DNA of 64,000 nt from Branchiostoma floridae. Lineage: Eukaryota; Chordata; Leptocardii; Amphioxiformes; Branchiostomatidae. The DNA is taken from the NCBI RefSeq assembly GCF_000003815.2, contig NC_049982.1:3657075-3721074 (forward strand), written 5' to 3'. Positions 28,947 to 39,000 of this stretch are shown in pieces; the stretch's first letter is position 1, and every line of letters starts with the position of its first letter. Under the pieces are notes generated by a model. It was not told where the DNA came from, searched no databases, and saw nothing but the letters and a program-made list of their open reading frames with translations. The translations under genes and the position numbers were made by a program.

Positions 28947-31398
28947 CTGAAATGGAACAATTCAACAAAATCTATAAAACTATTGTTCAGTACACGAAAA
29001 ACTGACATAAGACACAGGAAATGACTTGTAATCTGCATTAACATGCGGAATGCAAACAAAAATATTATCTTGCCCCTTTGCAAATTGCAGAGATTGATTT
29101 GTTAACCTGGATGTGGTTCCTTAATAACCGTATTACTATGACTTATCATAAGTTGTCCAAAAATTAGCATGCTTCGACTGACGGCACACTTACTGTGGTA
29201 CCACGGCCACCACTTCCAGGGCCAGCGGATGATGATGTAGATCCTGAGCGGGCAGCAGTGTATGATGATGATGACGTGGGGGTTCCACCACCACCAGCCC
29301 CAGGGCAGGTACACCCAGGACCAGTACTGGTTCAGCGACACGGCGGTAGTGGCCTTGGCTGCCCACCACGCGCGCTCCACGACCCGGTCAGCGTCGATGC
29401 TCTGCTGGAGGACATCCACGCGACCGCCCACGTCTTGTACTGGAGCGGTGATGTTGGGATCCGGAGCTGGTGAGTCCGGGAGGGCGTCTTGCACGGTGTC
29501 CCAGTCGGTGTTGTCGATGAGGTCGGCCAGGTGCTCCCTGACGTTGGGCAGAGCTTCCTCGGCCGTGGCGGGAACTGCCTCACCGAGCCTCTCCACTTTC
29601 TCCTTCACGCTACCCAGCGACGCTGTGTGTGAATAAATGAATGATTGGTTGGTTGGTTGGTTGGTTGGTTTATCATTGTGTCTTGCGACTTTTAAGTCGC
29701 CCAGTCTACATGGGACCGCATGGCGCATGTTCGGATTTGCACCGAGAGGTTGCGGGTTCGAATCCGCCTGCCGTGCCACCGATCTTGTGCCCTTGGGAAA
29801 GGCACTTTACACGACTTTCCTCACTTAACTCAGGTGAAAAATGAGTCGTCCCTCGGATAGGACGTTAAATGGAGGTCCCGTGTATGGGGAGAGCCACACC
29901 CCATGCACGTTAAAGAACCCCCACACGTGCGATGGTGCGGTGTGGATGGAGCAAACCATTCTGCCTGGAGTTGGTGATTCACTACAAATCACACGGGCGG
30001 AGGCCTGACGAACCTTCGTGTCGTATTAGCCATACGGTGATTTACATGTTTCACCATGCCCCGGAGAGGAGATAGGCGCCGCCAGGGGACTAAAATGCCT
30101 ATTGATACAGCACAACATGTTGTGCTGCCCCTACGGCTGATTAATGGGACGAACGAACGAACGAAGTCTACATGGGCTTATAGGACACCGGTCCTTGGAA
30201 GGAAGCCGGCTGAGGAGAGTAGCCCACAGGGGCAATGTGAAAGGTGACATGGTAAGGCCCCCTTTCCGCTAAACGGCGACCGCGCTGTCGCTCTCACTGC
30301 GACCTAGAACGGATATGTGTATCCTTTGATTTCATACTGGATATACCATACAGCATGTGAGAGTGTGACTTAGAGGACAACAAAACACACAAAGTGTAAA
30401 AAAAAGTTCTTTTCTATACAAAAATATTCGTTGAAGATCTGTCAAATCTTAGGTCGCAGAGAGAGCGCGTGGAAAGGGGGTATAAGGACAAACGTACCGG
30501 CGGCGTTCCCGGAGCCTAGATCATTGATCTCGGGATCGGAGAAGGCGAAGGTGAGCTCACAGTCCCCGGCGTCGTACGCCAGCACGGCCTTCGGGGCGGA
30601 CACCTCCCATCCCCCGCCGAGCTTCCCCGGCCCGTCCGGTGGGGTGGTGAGATCCACGGCCTGAAGCTCCGATAGGTCTCTCTGCAGTTCGTCCAGACCC
30701 AGCTCCTTGAAACTTCTCGGCATCGCCTTCTTCATCTCCGTCAACTTCACCTCCAGCTTTCGGTACTCGAAACTTGTGGCTGCGAGGGGATGGTAAAGTA
30801 GAAGTAGTAAATAAGTCGTACGGTGTAAATATCCAGATGGCAAATATTGTCGTTTAGAATTACAAAATGAAAACTAGAAAGGCCGACATTTGCTTGAGAG
30901 CAAATACGCCATATTTTAGCCCATGCAACAATAGACTGTTCAAAAATCACCCATGTGCGAAAATGGAACACTTCTGCCTAAAATGAAACTACTAATCACA
31001 CTAATAAGAGGAAATGAATCTTACACACCCCCCCTTGCAATGATGGACTCCTTCAATGCAATGAGATGGTAAAGTAGTAGTAGTAAAGTCATACGGTGTA
31101 GAATCTTCAGATGGCAAATATTGTCTTTTAGAATTACAAAATGAAAAAAAAAAGCAAGCCGTGCCACCATGTGTACTTACGCAGGTCAGATTGGCAGATG
31201 AACCGTCGCCACTGCCTGGAGCAGTCCGTGACGACCCACCGGTACTGGTTACTGTCGTCCAGCATGACACAGTCCCTGTAGGCCGTGTTCCCGGACACCG
31301 CGTTCCAGGCGCTGGGGCTGCCGGCTGTCAGCTGCGTACTGTCGGCCCACACAAAGGTGCTCTCTGTCGCCAGGTCGTCAAGTCCGATCCAATGGCTC
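28375..31398 (-). CDS. C-type lectin / WxxW-domain protein, 5' end missing
   Basis: Four minus-strand exons with matching phases: 31398-31181, 30779-30498, 29622-29194 and 28946-28375 (TGA). They encode 499 residues. Order: C-terminal two thirds of a C-type lectin domain; a charged helical linker; a domain ending in FAFSDPEINDLGSGNAA; a helical segment; a Trp-rich stretch; and two WxxW domains. WxxW domains occur in gel-forming mucins and cartilage intermediate layer protein, and C-type lectin domains bind glycans, so a secreted mucus, matrix or immune role is a reasonable inference. Exons for the signal peptide and first part of the lectin domain are not seen; they should lie beyond 31398, where a gap and then a long LINE intervene. 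Confidence 0.8.
29194..29622 (-). CDS. Exon with helical segment and Trp/Ile-rich tail
   Basis: Acceptor TCACACACAG, donor CCACA/GTAAGTG on the minus strand; 429 nt, phase 1-1. The first ~85 codons are acidic and helical (SVKEKVERLGEAVPATAEEA; VLQQSIDADRVV). The last ~45 codons are very rich in Trp, Ile and Pro, with WWWW and IIII runs (WSWVYLPWGWWWWNP). The run is encoded partly by a GAT/ATG trinucleotide repeat and a CCA repeat. Its function is unknown; the open frame and good splice sites argue that it is translated. Confidence 0.65.
29645..29668. repeat. (GGTT)n microsatellite
   Basis: Six GGTT units in the intron, 35 bases left of the SINE target site. Confidence 0.9.
29715..30164 (+). 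mobile_element. tRNA-derived SINE with 12-bp target duplications
   Basis: A 450-bp element bounded by AGTCTACATGGG at 29703-29714 and 30165-30176. The head has a pol III B box, GGTTCGAATCC, at 29755-29765, with an A-box-like TGGCGCATG about 33 bases upstream. The next block (CCTTGGGAAAGGCACTTTAC through TCAGGTGAAAAATGAG) resembles the conserved core of Deu-type SINEs, which are known from amphioxus. The tail is a short GAAC repeat. It sits in an intron of the minus-strand lectin/WxxW gene. Confidence 0.85.
30498..30779 (-). CDS. Linker exon of the lectin/WxxW gene
   Basis: Acceptor CCCTCGCAG, donor CGCCG/GTACGT on the minus strand; 282 nt, phase 1-1. It encodes charged helical sequence (EYRKLEVKLTEMKKAMPRSF; LDELQRDLSELQ), then a compact segment with GWEVSAPKAVLAYDAGDCEL. 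No named domain is recognised. Confidence 0.7.
30789..31150. repeat. Two copies of an ~85-bp intron segment
   Basis: 30789-30872 and 31064-31147 share CAGATGGCAAATATTGTC, TTTAGAATTACAAAATGAAA and a GATGGTAAAGTAG start. The two copies flank the intron between the lectin and linker exons. Confidence 0.75.
31181..31398 (-). CDS. C-type lectin domain exon (C-terminal part)
   Basis: Acceptor GTATTATTCAG, donor CCTGC/GTAAGT on the minus strand. It encodes HWIGLDDLATESTFVWADST, SAWNAVSGN, DCVMLDD, RWVVTDCSRQWRRFIC. The WIGL, the Cys of DCV, the W of RWVV, the Cys of TDC and the final FIC are classic C-type lectin landmarks. EPN or QPD sugar-binding triplets are not evident, so calcium-dependent sugar binding is doubtful. 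Confidence 0.85.
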
Positions 31399-31504
31399 CT
31401 GAATAATACAGAAGGGATTTGAATTGTCAAGTGAGTGATGAGTAAATGAGTGTTTTCTGAGTAAAGAAACACAGGATGAAAACTAGGGACTGAATTTGTT
31501 TCTT

Positions 31505-31548
31505 TGGGTGATTGTGTGTGTATGTGTGCGTGTATGTGTGAGAGTGAG

Positions 31549-31597
<49 letters not shown>

Positions 31598-31696
31598 GTG
31601 AGTGTATATGGGTGTGAATGTATGTGCGTGCGTTCGCGTGTGCATGTGTGTGTGGTGTGTGTGTGTGTACGTGTGTGCGTACGTACGTGCGTGCGT
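31505..31696. repeat. GT-rich microsatellite tract
   Basis: Interrupted (GT)n with GTGC and ACGT variants, ending at a gap. Confidence 0.9.
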
Positions 31697-31796
31697 NNNN
31701 NNNNNNNNNNNNNNNNNNNNNNNNNNNNNNNNNNNNNNNNNNNNNNNNNNNNNNNNNNNNNNNNNNNNNNNNNNNNNNNNNNNNNNNNNNNNNNNN
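31697..31796. other. Assembly gap (100 N)
   Basis: Between the GT tract and the LINE. It probably hides the LINE 5' end. Confidence 0.95.
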
Positions 31797-31861
31797 AATA
31801 CGACGGTATCTAGGTGCTGCCCCAAGACCCAAGCCGTACCCAAGCCGTACCCAAGCCGAAC

Positions 31862-34411
31862 ATGGCCGACAGAGGTGACCGTAACGAGCTGTACTCTCTA
31901 CTTGGAGTGCCTCCTACAGCTACGCGCGATGAAATCATCGATGCATACAAGAGAGCAGTTTTGCAGTATGAAGAGGCGTCAACGTTGGGCAGAAAGGACG
32001 ACGCTTATAAGGAAGCTGACTCAATATATAAAGAGGTGAGCAGGGCGTTCTTTGTTCTTTCTGACGCGTCGCACAGACAAATCTACAATGACAGCGGCGT
32101 CATCCCCAACTCTCCCAAGCCTACCAAGAAGTCAATACGGCAGCGAAGAGACTATTGTGTGCAACATAATTCACAAAGCATAACTATCTATGTACCCCCA
32201 AACCTTGCGAAGTCCTGGCTAACTGCCTGTGAAGAAGAGCACGCCACTAATGCAACAAAATTGACTCAAGGCCACCAAATCAAAACTACGTTCGGTGACG
32301 CCAAGTCTGAAGAATCGGTTGGAACCGTGAGCATCACAGTGTATGAAAGCACTCAAAAACTGTTGATTCAGGGTTCGGCGTATTTGCTCTGGTTTACAGA
32401 AGTCTTCCCTGCACTTCGGAAGAGAATCAATACCAAGTCTGTCTGTGCTGAAACCCAAACCGAAAACATGGGTTCCGAGGCGGCAGGTAGCTCAGAGTCT
32501 GTGATCGTTCCTAACCCGTCAATTTGCCAAACATGCGATCAGCCACTATCATCCGATGTTTGCCCTTTATGCAATACTGTACCTAAAGACTTTGTGGATG
32601 TGAACAGTAATGAGATCAACACCTCCGCAAACCACCCCATTCAAGACAGCATCAACAAGCTGGAAACCTGCCTGATAAACTCCATCGCGGACAGAAAACT
32701 GTCTGAGGACTCCATCTCTCAACGCCTCTCTGCTCTGGAAGCCAAACCAAACTCATGCAAACATGTATGTGACATTTCATCTACTGTTGAGGGGAGAAGA
32801 TTAAGGGAGGATATTGTGCGACTAGAGGGTGTAAAGTGTGAGTTGGAGCGCGAAGTCAAGTCATTGCAGGAAAAACTAGAGGAATTAGCTAGTTTTGTCC
32901 ATATCCAGTCCAGTAAAACACCGATAGAACTGAAATCTATGGAAACCCAGACCACAGATAATCAATCTATGGATCAAGATTCTGATCGTGCTGATAAGCT
33001 GATACACGAAGTCGTCACTACAGTCGCTACACAAAACCGATTTGAAGTTCTGGATAAAGGCTCTAAAGTCTCTGATCATCCCGACTCAGACAGTTCGCAC
33101 ATGTTGTCGAAACAAGGAGCACGGGGTGTCAATTCAAAGGCAAATCACAGGACCCACGCGACCCGCTATGAAAAGGCACCGCCAAAGGACGAAGGAATTA
33201 GCACCTCTCAGGGAAACAAAGACACACAACTCGACATTCTGATTTTGGGGGACTCAAACACAAAGGCGCTAAAAGGGGACATTCTGTACCCCAACAAAAG
33301 TGTGAGAAAAGAGCTAACATATAACTTGACAGAAGCTACCGAATATATCGAACACTCCATGTTGCCTGACCCTAAGGTTATTTTGGTTCATGTCGGCACG
33401 AATGACATTCGGGACATAAGAGACGCATCGAAAGTGTCTGAAGGCTTCCGCAAGTTCATTCAAACATCCCGCGACAAATACCCACAGACCAGTCTCGTCC
33501 TTTCATCCATTCTACCAAGAGACGCCCCTACTCTACACGGTATTGGAGATGATGTGAATTCTTTTCTGAAAGTAGTCGGGGATGAAACGAGCTTCGTCCA
33601 TATCGTTGACAATTCAAACTTTGCCAACGCAGGGGCGATCAAAAGTGCTCTATTCTCTTCGGACGGCTACCATATCAACAGGAATGGAATTCGCGTTCTA
33701 GCTGCCAATGTCAAACGAACAACCAACCCTCTCTTAGGTCTGGGTCAGTACACGGGCAGAAAGAACCAGCCTACATTGAACACAATGCCAAGCTCTCAGT
33801 ACCGGACATACAGAGACGCTGTGGTCGGAGTACCGGCTGATGAGACTAGTGTCCCTCCTACTCAACACGCGAACCATTCTCGCGCGTCTCCACACACACA
33901 ACCAGCACGGGACCGGGGACAACGATCACACACTGGGCCCTCAGTAACATCGGGACAAGACCGACCACCTACGTCAACCCATGCACTAGATGCTGGGCGA
34001 GAACCTAACGCAAATATGCACAGGAGACCATCAGTCGATAACCCGCCTAACATCTCAGCTGGCCCTACTTCAGAGAGACTCGGACACTTCTCTAGTACAC
34101 CATGGAACAGTAACCCTCCCCCTCACCAAGGACCCGCGGCCCCAAGTTCATCTAAAGCTCCGATGGGACATCCAATGAACCCGTCCAGAAGCTCAACAGG
34201 ACACTGGACTCAGCCGCCACCCATACCAAGTCGTCTCCCCGGACTCTGGGGTCCGCCCATGCTCAACCAACCGGCCGGCCCGTGGGGATTCTCCCCGATG
34301 AACACTCCTGTCCTCACCCCGCCCCGCCAGTCCCAGCCTCCACGGATGACCCCACCGCCCTGGTCCTGGCATCCTAACATGCTGTGGCCTCCAATGTTCC
34401 CGGTGTGGTAG
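31862..34411 (+). CDS. LINE ORF1: J-domain-like, CxxC pair, coiled coil, SGNH esterase
   Basis: 849 residues from the ATG at 31862; the frame is open further upstream but lacks an ATG. Residues 9-75 match a DnaJ J domain: ELYSLLGVPPTATRDEIIDA, YKRAVLQYEE, then YKEVSRAFFVLSD and RQIYNDSG. The HPD that stimulates Hsp70 is replaced by YEE. Residues about 95-190 are a basic to hydrophobic domain of unknown identity with a KLLIQGSAYLLWF motif. C222-x2-C225-x8-C234-x2-C237 is a likely zinc site. A coiled coil lies near 310-355. Residues about 460-620 form an SGNH hydrolase domain: GDSN with Ser465, GTND with Asn514, and DGYH with Asp601 and His604, so it looks catalytically complete. The last 220 residues are Pro/Ser/Thr-rich. 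Esterase ORF1 proteins are known from CR1-like LINEs; I know of no J-domain version. Confidence 0.9.
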   Translation: MADRGDRNELYSLLGVPPTATRDEIIDAYKRAVLQYEEASTLGRKDDAYKEADSIYKEVSRAFFVLSDASHRQIYNDSGVIPNSPKPTKKSIRQRRDYCVQHNSQSITIYVPPNLAKSWLTACEEEHATNATKLTQGHQIKTTFGDAKSEESVGTVSITVYESTQKLLIQGSAYLLWFTEVFPALRKRINTKSVCAETQTENMGSEAAGSSESVIVPNPSICQTCDQPLSSDVCPLCNTVPKDFVDVNSNEINTSANHPIQDSINKLETCLINSIADRKLSEDSISQRLSALEAKPNSCKHVCDISSTVEGRRLREDIVRLEGVKCELEREVKSLQEKLEELASFVHIQSSKTPIELKSMETQTTDNQSMDQDSDRADKLIHEVVTTVATQNRFEVLDKGSKVSDHPDSDSSHMLSKQGARGVNSKANHRTHATRYEKAPPKDEGISTSQGNKDTQLDILILGDSNTKALKGDILYPNKSVRKELTYNLTEATEYIEHSMLPDPKVILVHVGTNDIRDIRDASKVSEGFRKFIQTSRDKYPQTSLVLSSILPRDAPTLHGIGDDVNSFLKVVGDETSFVHIVDNSNFANAGAIKSALFSSDGYHINRNGIRVLAANVKRTTNPLLGLGQYTGRKNQPTLNTMPSSQYRTYRDAVVGVPADETSVPPTQHANHSRASPHTQPARDRGQRSHTGPSVTSGQDRPPTSTHALDAGREPNANMHRRPSVDNPPNISAGPTSERLGHFSSTPWNSNPPPHQGPAAPSSSKAPMGHPMNPSRSSTGHWTQPPPIPSRLPGLWGPPMLNQPAGPWGFSPMNTPVLTPPRQSQPPRMTPPPWSWHPNMLWPPMFPVW

Positions 34412-34800
34412 GACTTCTATACTTAGTCATACATTCTGTACATATCGCTTAGGAAGACTGTAATCAAGGAGCTTTCGATACTACTGCATTAGTCAAAGCT
34501 TAGCTATTTGTAGATATACATTGATACTAATATTGAGCTACGTTGGTAGTCCTTAGAATCGATATATTACGACCATCTTAGATTAAGAAATAAGTGATTT
34601 AGACGTACATATATGTAGTTTTTCGTTGTTATTGTTGTTGAACAATTTTGATTGATTGTTTACTTAGTTTACATCTATCAAAGCTTACCTCAATTCTCAT
34701 GTTAACTTAGCTAGTAAGGTCCTGTGAGACATTGTGGATCGGACCGTAAAGACGCAATTTTTTCTTCTTTTTCCCCATTTCATTTAACTCATCCTTGGAT
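34412..34800 (+). other. Spacer between LINE ORF1 and ORF2
   Basis: 389 bases, AT-rich, with stops in all three forward frames. How ORF2 would be translated is not apparent. Confidence 0.6.
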
Positions 34801-37800
34801 ATGAAAGCATTTTCTGGAGGCAACATGAACTTTTGTTTCTGGAATGTCCACGGGCTGGGTTCGAAATTAGAGGATATAGATTTCTTGTATGATGTTAACA
34901 AATTTGACTTTATCTCGCTTCTGGAAACGTGGACTACTGAAAAAACAAAAATTAACATACCAAACTACAGTTCTTTCCAATTACATAGAAAGAAGAGTAA
35001 ACGAGCAAAACGCTCATCAGGGGGCATCATATTCTTTTTCAAAGAACAATACAAAGCTTTTGTTAAAAAATTACCATCAAAATCAACAGATTTGCTTTGG
35101 GTTCAGATAGATCGCAAATTACTAGGATTAGACAAAGACCTGTTTATATGTTCAGTTTATATCAGTCCAAGCGCATCCACAACGCACAAATATGCAGAAA
35201 ACCATGTAATAGAAATTTTAGAAGAAGAGATCTGTAAATACAGTTCTCAGGGGTTCATCCTACTAGGCGGTGACTTCAATTCTCGTCTAGGAAACTTACA
35301 AGATTTCGTTGAAGATGACACTTTCTGTGATAATCACACAAATAACTTCTCAAATATTACATTAGATAGACATCATATGGATCAAGCTCCCCCCAACAAG
35401 TTTGGCAGATTTGTGGCTGATTTATGTATTCAAGGAAATCTTAAAATTCTTAACGGCAGAATAGCCGGTGATCTACAAGGAAAATTCACGTGTCATCAGC
35501 CAAACGGTAGCAGCACTGTTGATTATGTAATATGCAACCAACCGCTTCTGGAACACATTTTATTTTTTCGAGTTAACCCTCTAACTACATTCTCTGATCA
35601 TTGCATGTTATCTGTTGTCTTACGTACAAAATCCTCAAATCACCCTGCCAAAGAGAAACAGAAAAGTGGAAACAGCAAACCTCTTTCCAAAAGATTCCTT
35701 TGGAACGAAACCTCTGCACAGAAGTTTTTTCAAACCCTCAGCCAACCACACATTATAGACAAACTGAATAATTTTTCACTTAGAGGAACCAAAAGCGCAG
35801 CCCACGAAATTGAGAACTACGTCTCGGACCTCAGTTCGGTATTAAGGGATGTTGGATACAAATCATTGTGTTTAAAAATTAATAGGAAACGGCCAAGGAA
35901 AAGTAAAAACAAGAAATGGTTTGATAAAAGCTGTTGTGAAATGAAACGGGAACTAAAGAATCTGGCAACTCTACTTGAGAAAAATCCACTAAACTCAGAC
36001 GTGAGAGGAAGGTTTTTTAAAAGGAAAAAAGAATATAGAAAACTATTAAAAAAAAAGAAACGAGACTTTCAGCAACAAATCGTTAACCAATTGTCCTCTT
36101 TGAGGGAAGAAAATCCAAACGCGTTTTGGAACTTATTGAAGAAACTGAAGTCAGAGAAAACACAAGAGCCAAGTTCTCAAATAACGGACGAGGCGTGGTT
36201 GAAACATTTTAATAGACTAGACAAATCTCCCATCAGTGACTCAGAAACTTCAACTAATAACTCTAAAAATGTTCAAACTCATTTTCCCTCCCCTCTCCCT
36301 CCTACGGAGAATTCCTTTTTGGACTCTCTGATATCAGCTAAGGAACTGGATATAGCCATCTCCAAACTAAAAAACAACAAATCTAGTGGTAGTGACATGG
36401 TTATAAATGAAATGCTGAAATGTGGTAAACCAATCCTACAAAAAACACTGCTCCATTACGCAAAAGCGGGCTATGTCGAAACGNNNNNNNNNNNNNNNNN
36501 NNNNNNNNNNNNNNNNNNNNNNNNNNNNNNNNNNNNNNNNNNNNNNNNNNNNNNNNNNNNNNNNNNNNNNNNNNNNNNNNNNNAGTACCAATACACAAGT
36601 CAGGTGATACCTCAGTCCCAGACAACTACCGCGGTATCTCCATTATGAGTTGTCTGGGGAAATTATTCTCTTCCATTTTGAATACTCGTCTTGTGAACTA
36701 TGCAGAACAGAACAGCCTTTTCAAACCTCATCAGGCCGGTTTTAGAAAAAACTATAGAACATCTGATAATCTTTTCGTATTAACTACTTTAGTAAGCAAA
36801 TATCTCAGTCAAAATTCACGTCTTTACGCATGCTTTGTTGATTTTAGCAAAGCCTTCGACTCTGTTTGGCGAGAGGGTCTCCTGTTCAAATTAAATAATC
36901 TTGGAATAGGAGGAAATTTCCTATCAACCATAAAAGACATGTATTCTAAAACTAATAATTGTATCAAAACCAACAGTCGTCTTACCGAAACATTTGTAAC
37001 TAACTGCGGGGTTCGACAAGGCTGTAATCTGAGTCCAACATTGTTTAATTTGTTCATTAGTGATATAGTATCTGAATTTGATAACTTTTCTAGCAACTCT
37101 CCTGTTCTATACAACATGAAAGTGCCATGTCTTTTATATGCCGATGACTTGGTTATCTTCTCAGAATCTCAACAAGGCTTACAGTCCTCCCTACGTAGAC
37201 TAGAACAATATTGTAAATCATGGAAGCTGAAGGTTAACCTGAAAAAGACAAAGGTTATTGTATTTACAAAGGGAGGCCGCTTACCGAAAGATTGTAGTTT
37301 TTTGTTTGATAATAATGCTTTAGAAATAGTGACATCTTATTGTTATTTAGGTATTGTTGTATCCTCAGCTGGCACATTCAAAGCCAACAGCAAATATTTA
37401 TACAGCAAGGGGTTGAAAGCTCTATTTGGAATTAGACAATCATTAGACAAAGCAGACGCACCATTATCAGTTAAAAACAAACTCTTCGACACTTGTGTTA
37501 AACCAATTTTGTTATATGGATCTGAAATTTGGAGTTCATTCAAAAGTCCTAAATTTTGTCCTATTGAAACAGTGCACTTGAAATTTTGTAAACACTCACT
37601 TAATGTTCCAAAAACTGCATCTAACCTTGCTGTACGCGCAGAATTAGGGAGGTACCCTATCCAACTGGAAGCCTCTCTAAACGCCATCAAATATTTCATT
37701 AGAATTCAAAAGAATGTGCCAGCTGAGAGTCTGCAGGCAGACGCTCTCTTATGTCAGCTTAATCTAGATTCATCAGGTACTAAATGTTGGGCATCTGGTG

Positions 37801-38387
37801 TTCGCAAAACTTTGGAGGAGTGTGGTTACCCTTTTGTTTGGCAAGACCGTGAGTCAACAGATCCAAACACATCCCACCTAATTTCTGCTATCCACCAACG
37901 ACTGAAGGATATTTATTTCCAGAATTTTCTAACCAACATTCATAATGATAATAAAGGTTTAGGAGCGAAAAACAAACTCCGAACGTACAGATTACTAAAA
38001 TCCACATACAATGAAGAGCAGTATTTGAAAATTACAAACATTCGGCACAGAACTACCATTGCTAAACTAAGAATCAGTTGCCACCGACTGCGAATTGAAT
38101 CAGGAAGACACAACCGCACTCCTCTAGAACAAAGAGTCTGCCAATTTTGTACCTCAAACATGGTAGAAGATGAAGTGCACTTCACAGTTGATTGCGATAT
38201 GTATGTCAATGATAGAAATACTCTATTTAGTTATATAGAAAGTAGATTCCCTCATTTTAGACACATGAGTAGCACTGACAAGTTTATATTTCTCATGCGT
38301 TTTGACAAACCGACCATAGCGAAACCCATACAATCCTACATTTTCACCATTACCAAGAAGCGAGAAGAAGCCGAACTTTTGTGTTAG
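34801..38387 (+). CDS. LINE ORF2: AP endonuclease and reverse transcriptase
   Basis: Begins at ATG 34801 (or 34825). Endonuclease motifs in order: WNVHGLG, LLETWT (catalytic Glu), GGDFNSR, DYVICN, FSDHCML. A basic linker follows. The gap at 36484-36583 removes the early reverse transcriptase blocks and puts the two halves in different frames, an artefact of its nominal length. After it come DNYRGISIMSCLGK, QAGFRKNYRTSDN, FVDFSKAFDSV, GVRQGCNLSP and the active-site YADD. The C-terminus has CQFCTSN, EDEVHF and DCDMY, the usual CxxC...H....C zinc motif. The enzyme nicks target DNA and primes reverse transcription there. No stop or frameshift is seen outside the gap. Confidence 0.93.
36484..36583. 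other. Assembly gap (100 N) inside LINE ORF2
   Basis: Its nominal length is not the true length, since the reading frame differs on the two sides. Confidence 0.95.
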
Positions 38388-38536
38388 ACTAGATTTGTGA
38401 TACTTTTATATGTATATATCTTGACTTGTTGTGACCTGTACTTAGCTCGGTTGGGCAAAACTGTACAATAAAGGTCTTCATTCATTCATTCTATTTTGTA
38501 GTTTTTCTTGATGTCTCGTGGCCCATTTTGGCCATT

Positions 38537-38555
38537 CCCCCCCCCCCCCCCCCCC
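38537..38555. repeat. Poly-C run
   Basis: About 19 consecutive C, 45 bases after the LINE tail. Confidence 0.9.
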
Positions 38556-38884
38556 AGCGACCTGTGCAGCCTCTCAGAGGCTAGAAACAGTAGAACGTTT
38601 ATGCCGCACCCTCCCGGGGGACTGTTTGGCACAATAATGGAAAAATGCGAAATATTTTTTATGATATGTGTGAAGACTATGAATGCACTTCTCAGTCCTT
38701 GATTAAATGTAAGAAGATTGTCCACACCAACGGTTTGTTGCACCATATTGTAGAAAACAAAACGAAGTGAAATATCATTCACGTTGAGTTTTCTAAGTTA
38801 TTAGCACAACTTGAAATAACGGATATGCTTGATACTTAGATCATCAGTATCTATTTATCGCTCTCTTGGGGCCAAAAGCCAACT

Positions 38885-39000
38885 TGCAGTACCGTTCCTA
38901 ACCGCTGCGAGGTGACTACAAGTTTGAAGACCTCGTGAAGATTACTTCGTTTACCTAGGCCTTGTCAAATTGCCTCTCAGCGGTTAGTAGTGGTACTGCA
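38885..39000. repeat. 116-bp hairpin
   Basis: The left arm TGCAGTACCGTTCCTAACCG pairs with the right arm CGGTTAGTAGTGGTACTGCA over about 28 bases. This is a foldback MITE or a small-RNA-like hairpin; nothing distinguishes them here. Confidence 0.65.

Larger units (their letters stand above)
31797..38491 (+). mobile_element. Nearly complete CR1/L2-group LINE
   Basis: About 6.7 kb with an esterase-bearing ORF1 (31862-34411), a 389-bp spacer, ORF2 (34801-38387, one gap), and a 3' end reading TGTACAATAAAGGTCTTCAT followed by a TTCA repeat tail. An AP-type endonuclease in ORF2, an SGNH domain in ORF1 and a microsatellite tail in place of poly(A) place it in the CR1/L2/Rex1/Crack assemblage; I cannot decide the clade by eye. 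It lies antisense to, and upstream of the visible exons of, the lectin/WxxW gene. Both frames are otherwise open and a near-identical truncated copy lies at 15517, so the family was recently active. Confidence 0.92.

Noticed and set aside
29637-29844. Possible tRNA gene around GGTTCGAATCC at 29755
   Set aside because: The B box is good but no cloverleaf closes around it, and the 12-bp target duplications show that it is the head of a SINE.
31814-31861. Upstream start for LINE ORF1
   Set aside because: That frame begins at GTG and covers a short imperfect repeat (CCAAGCCGTAC); the first ATG, at 31862, gives the J-domain-like start.
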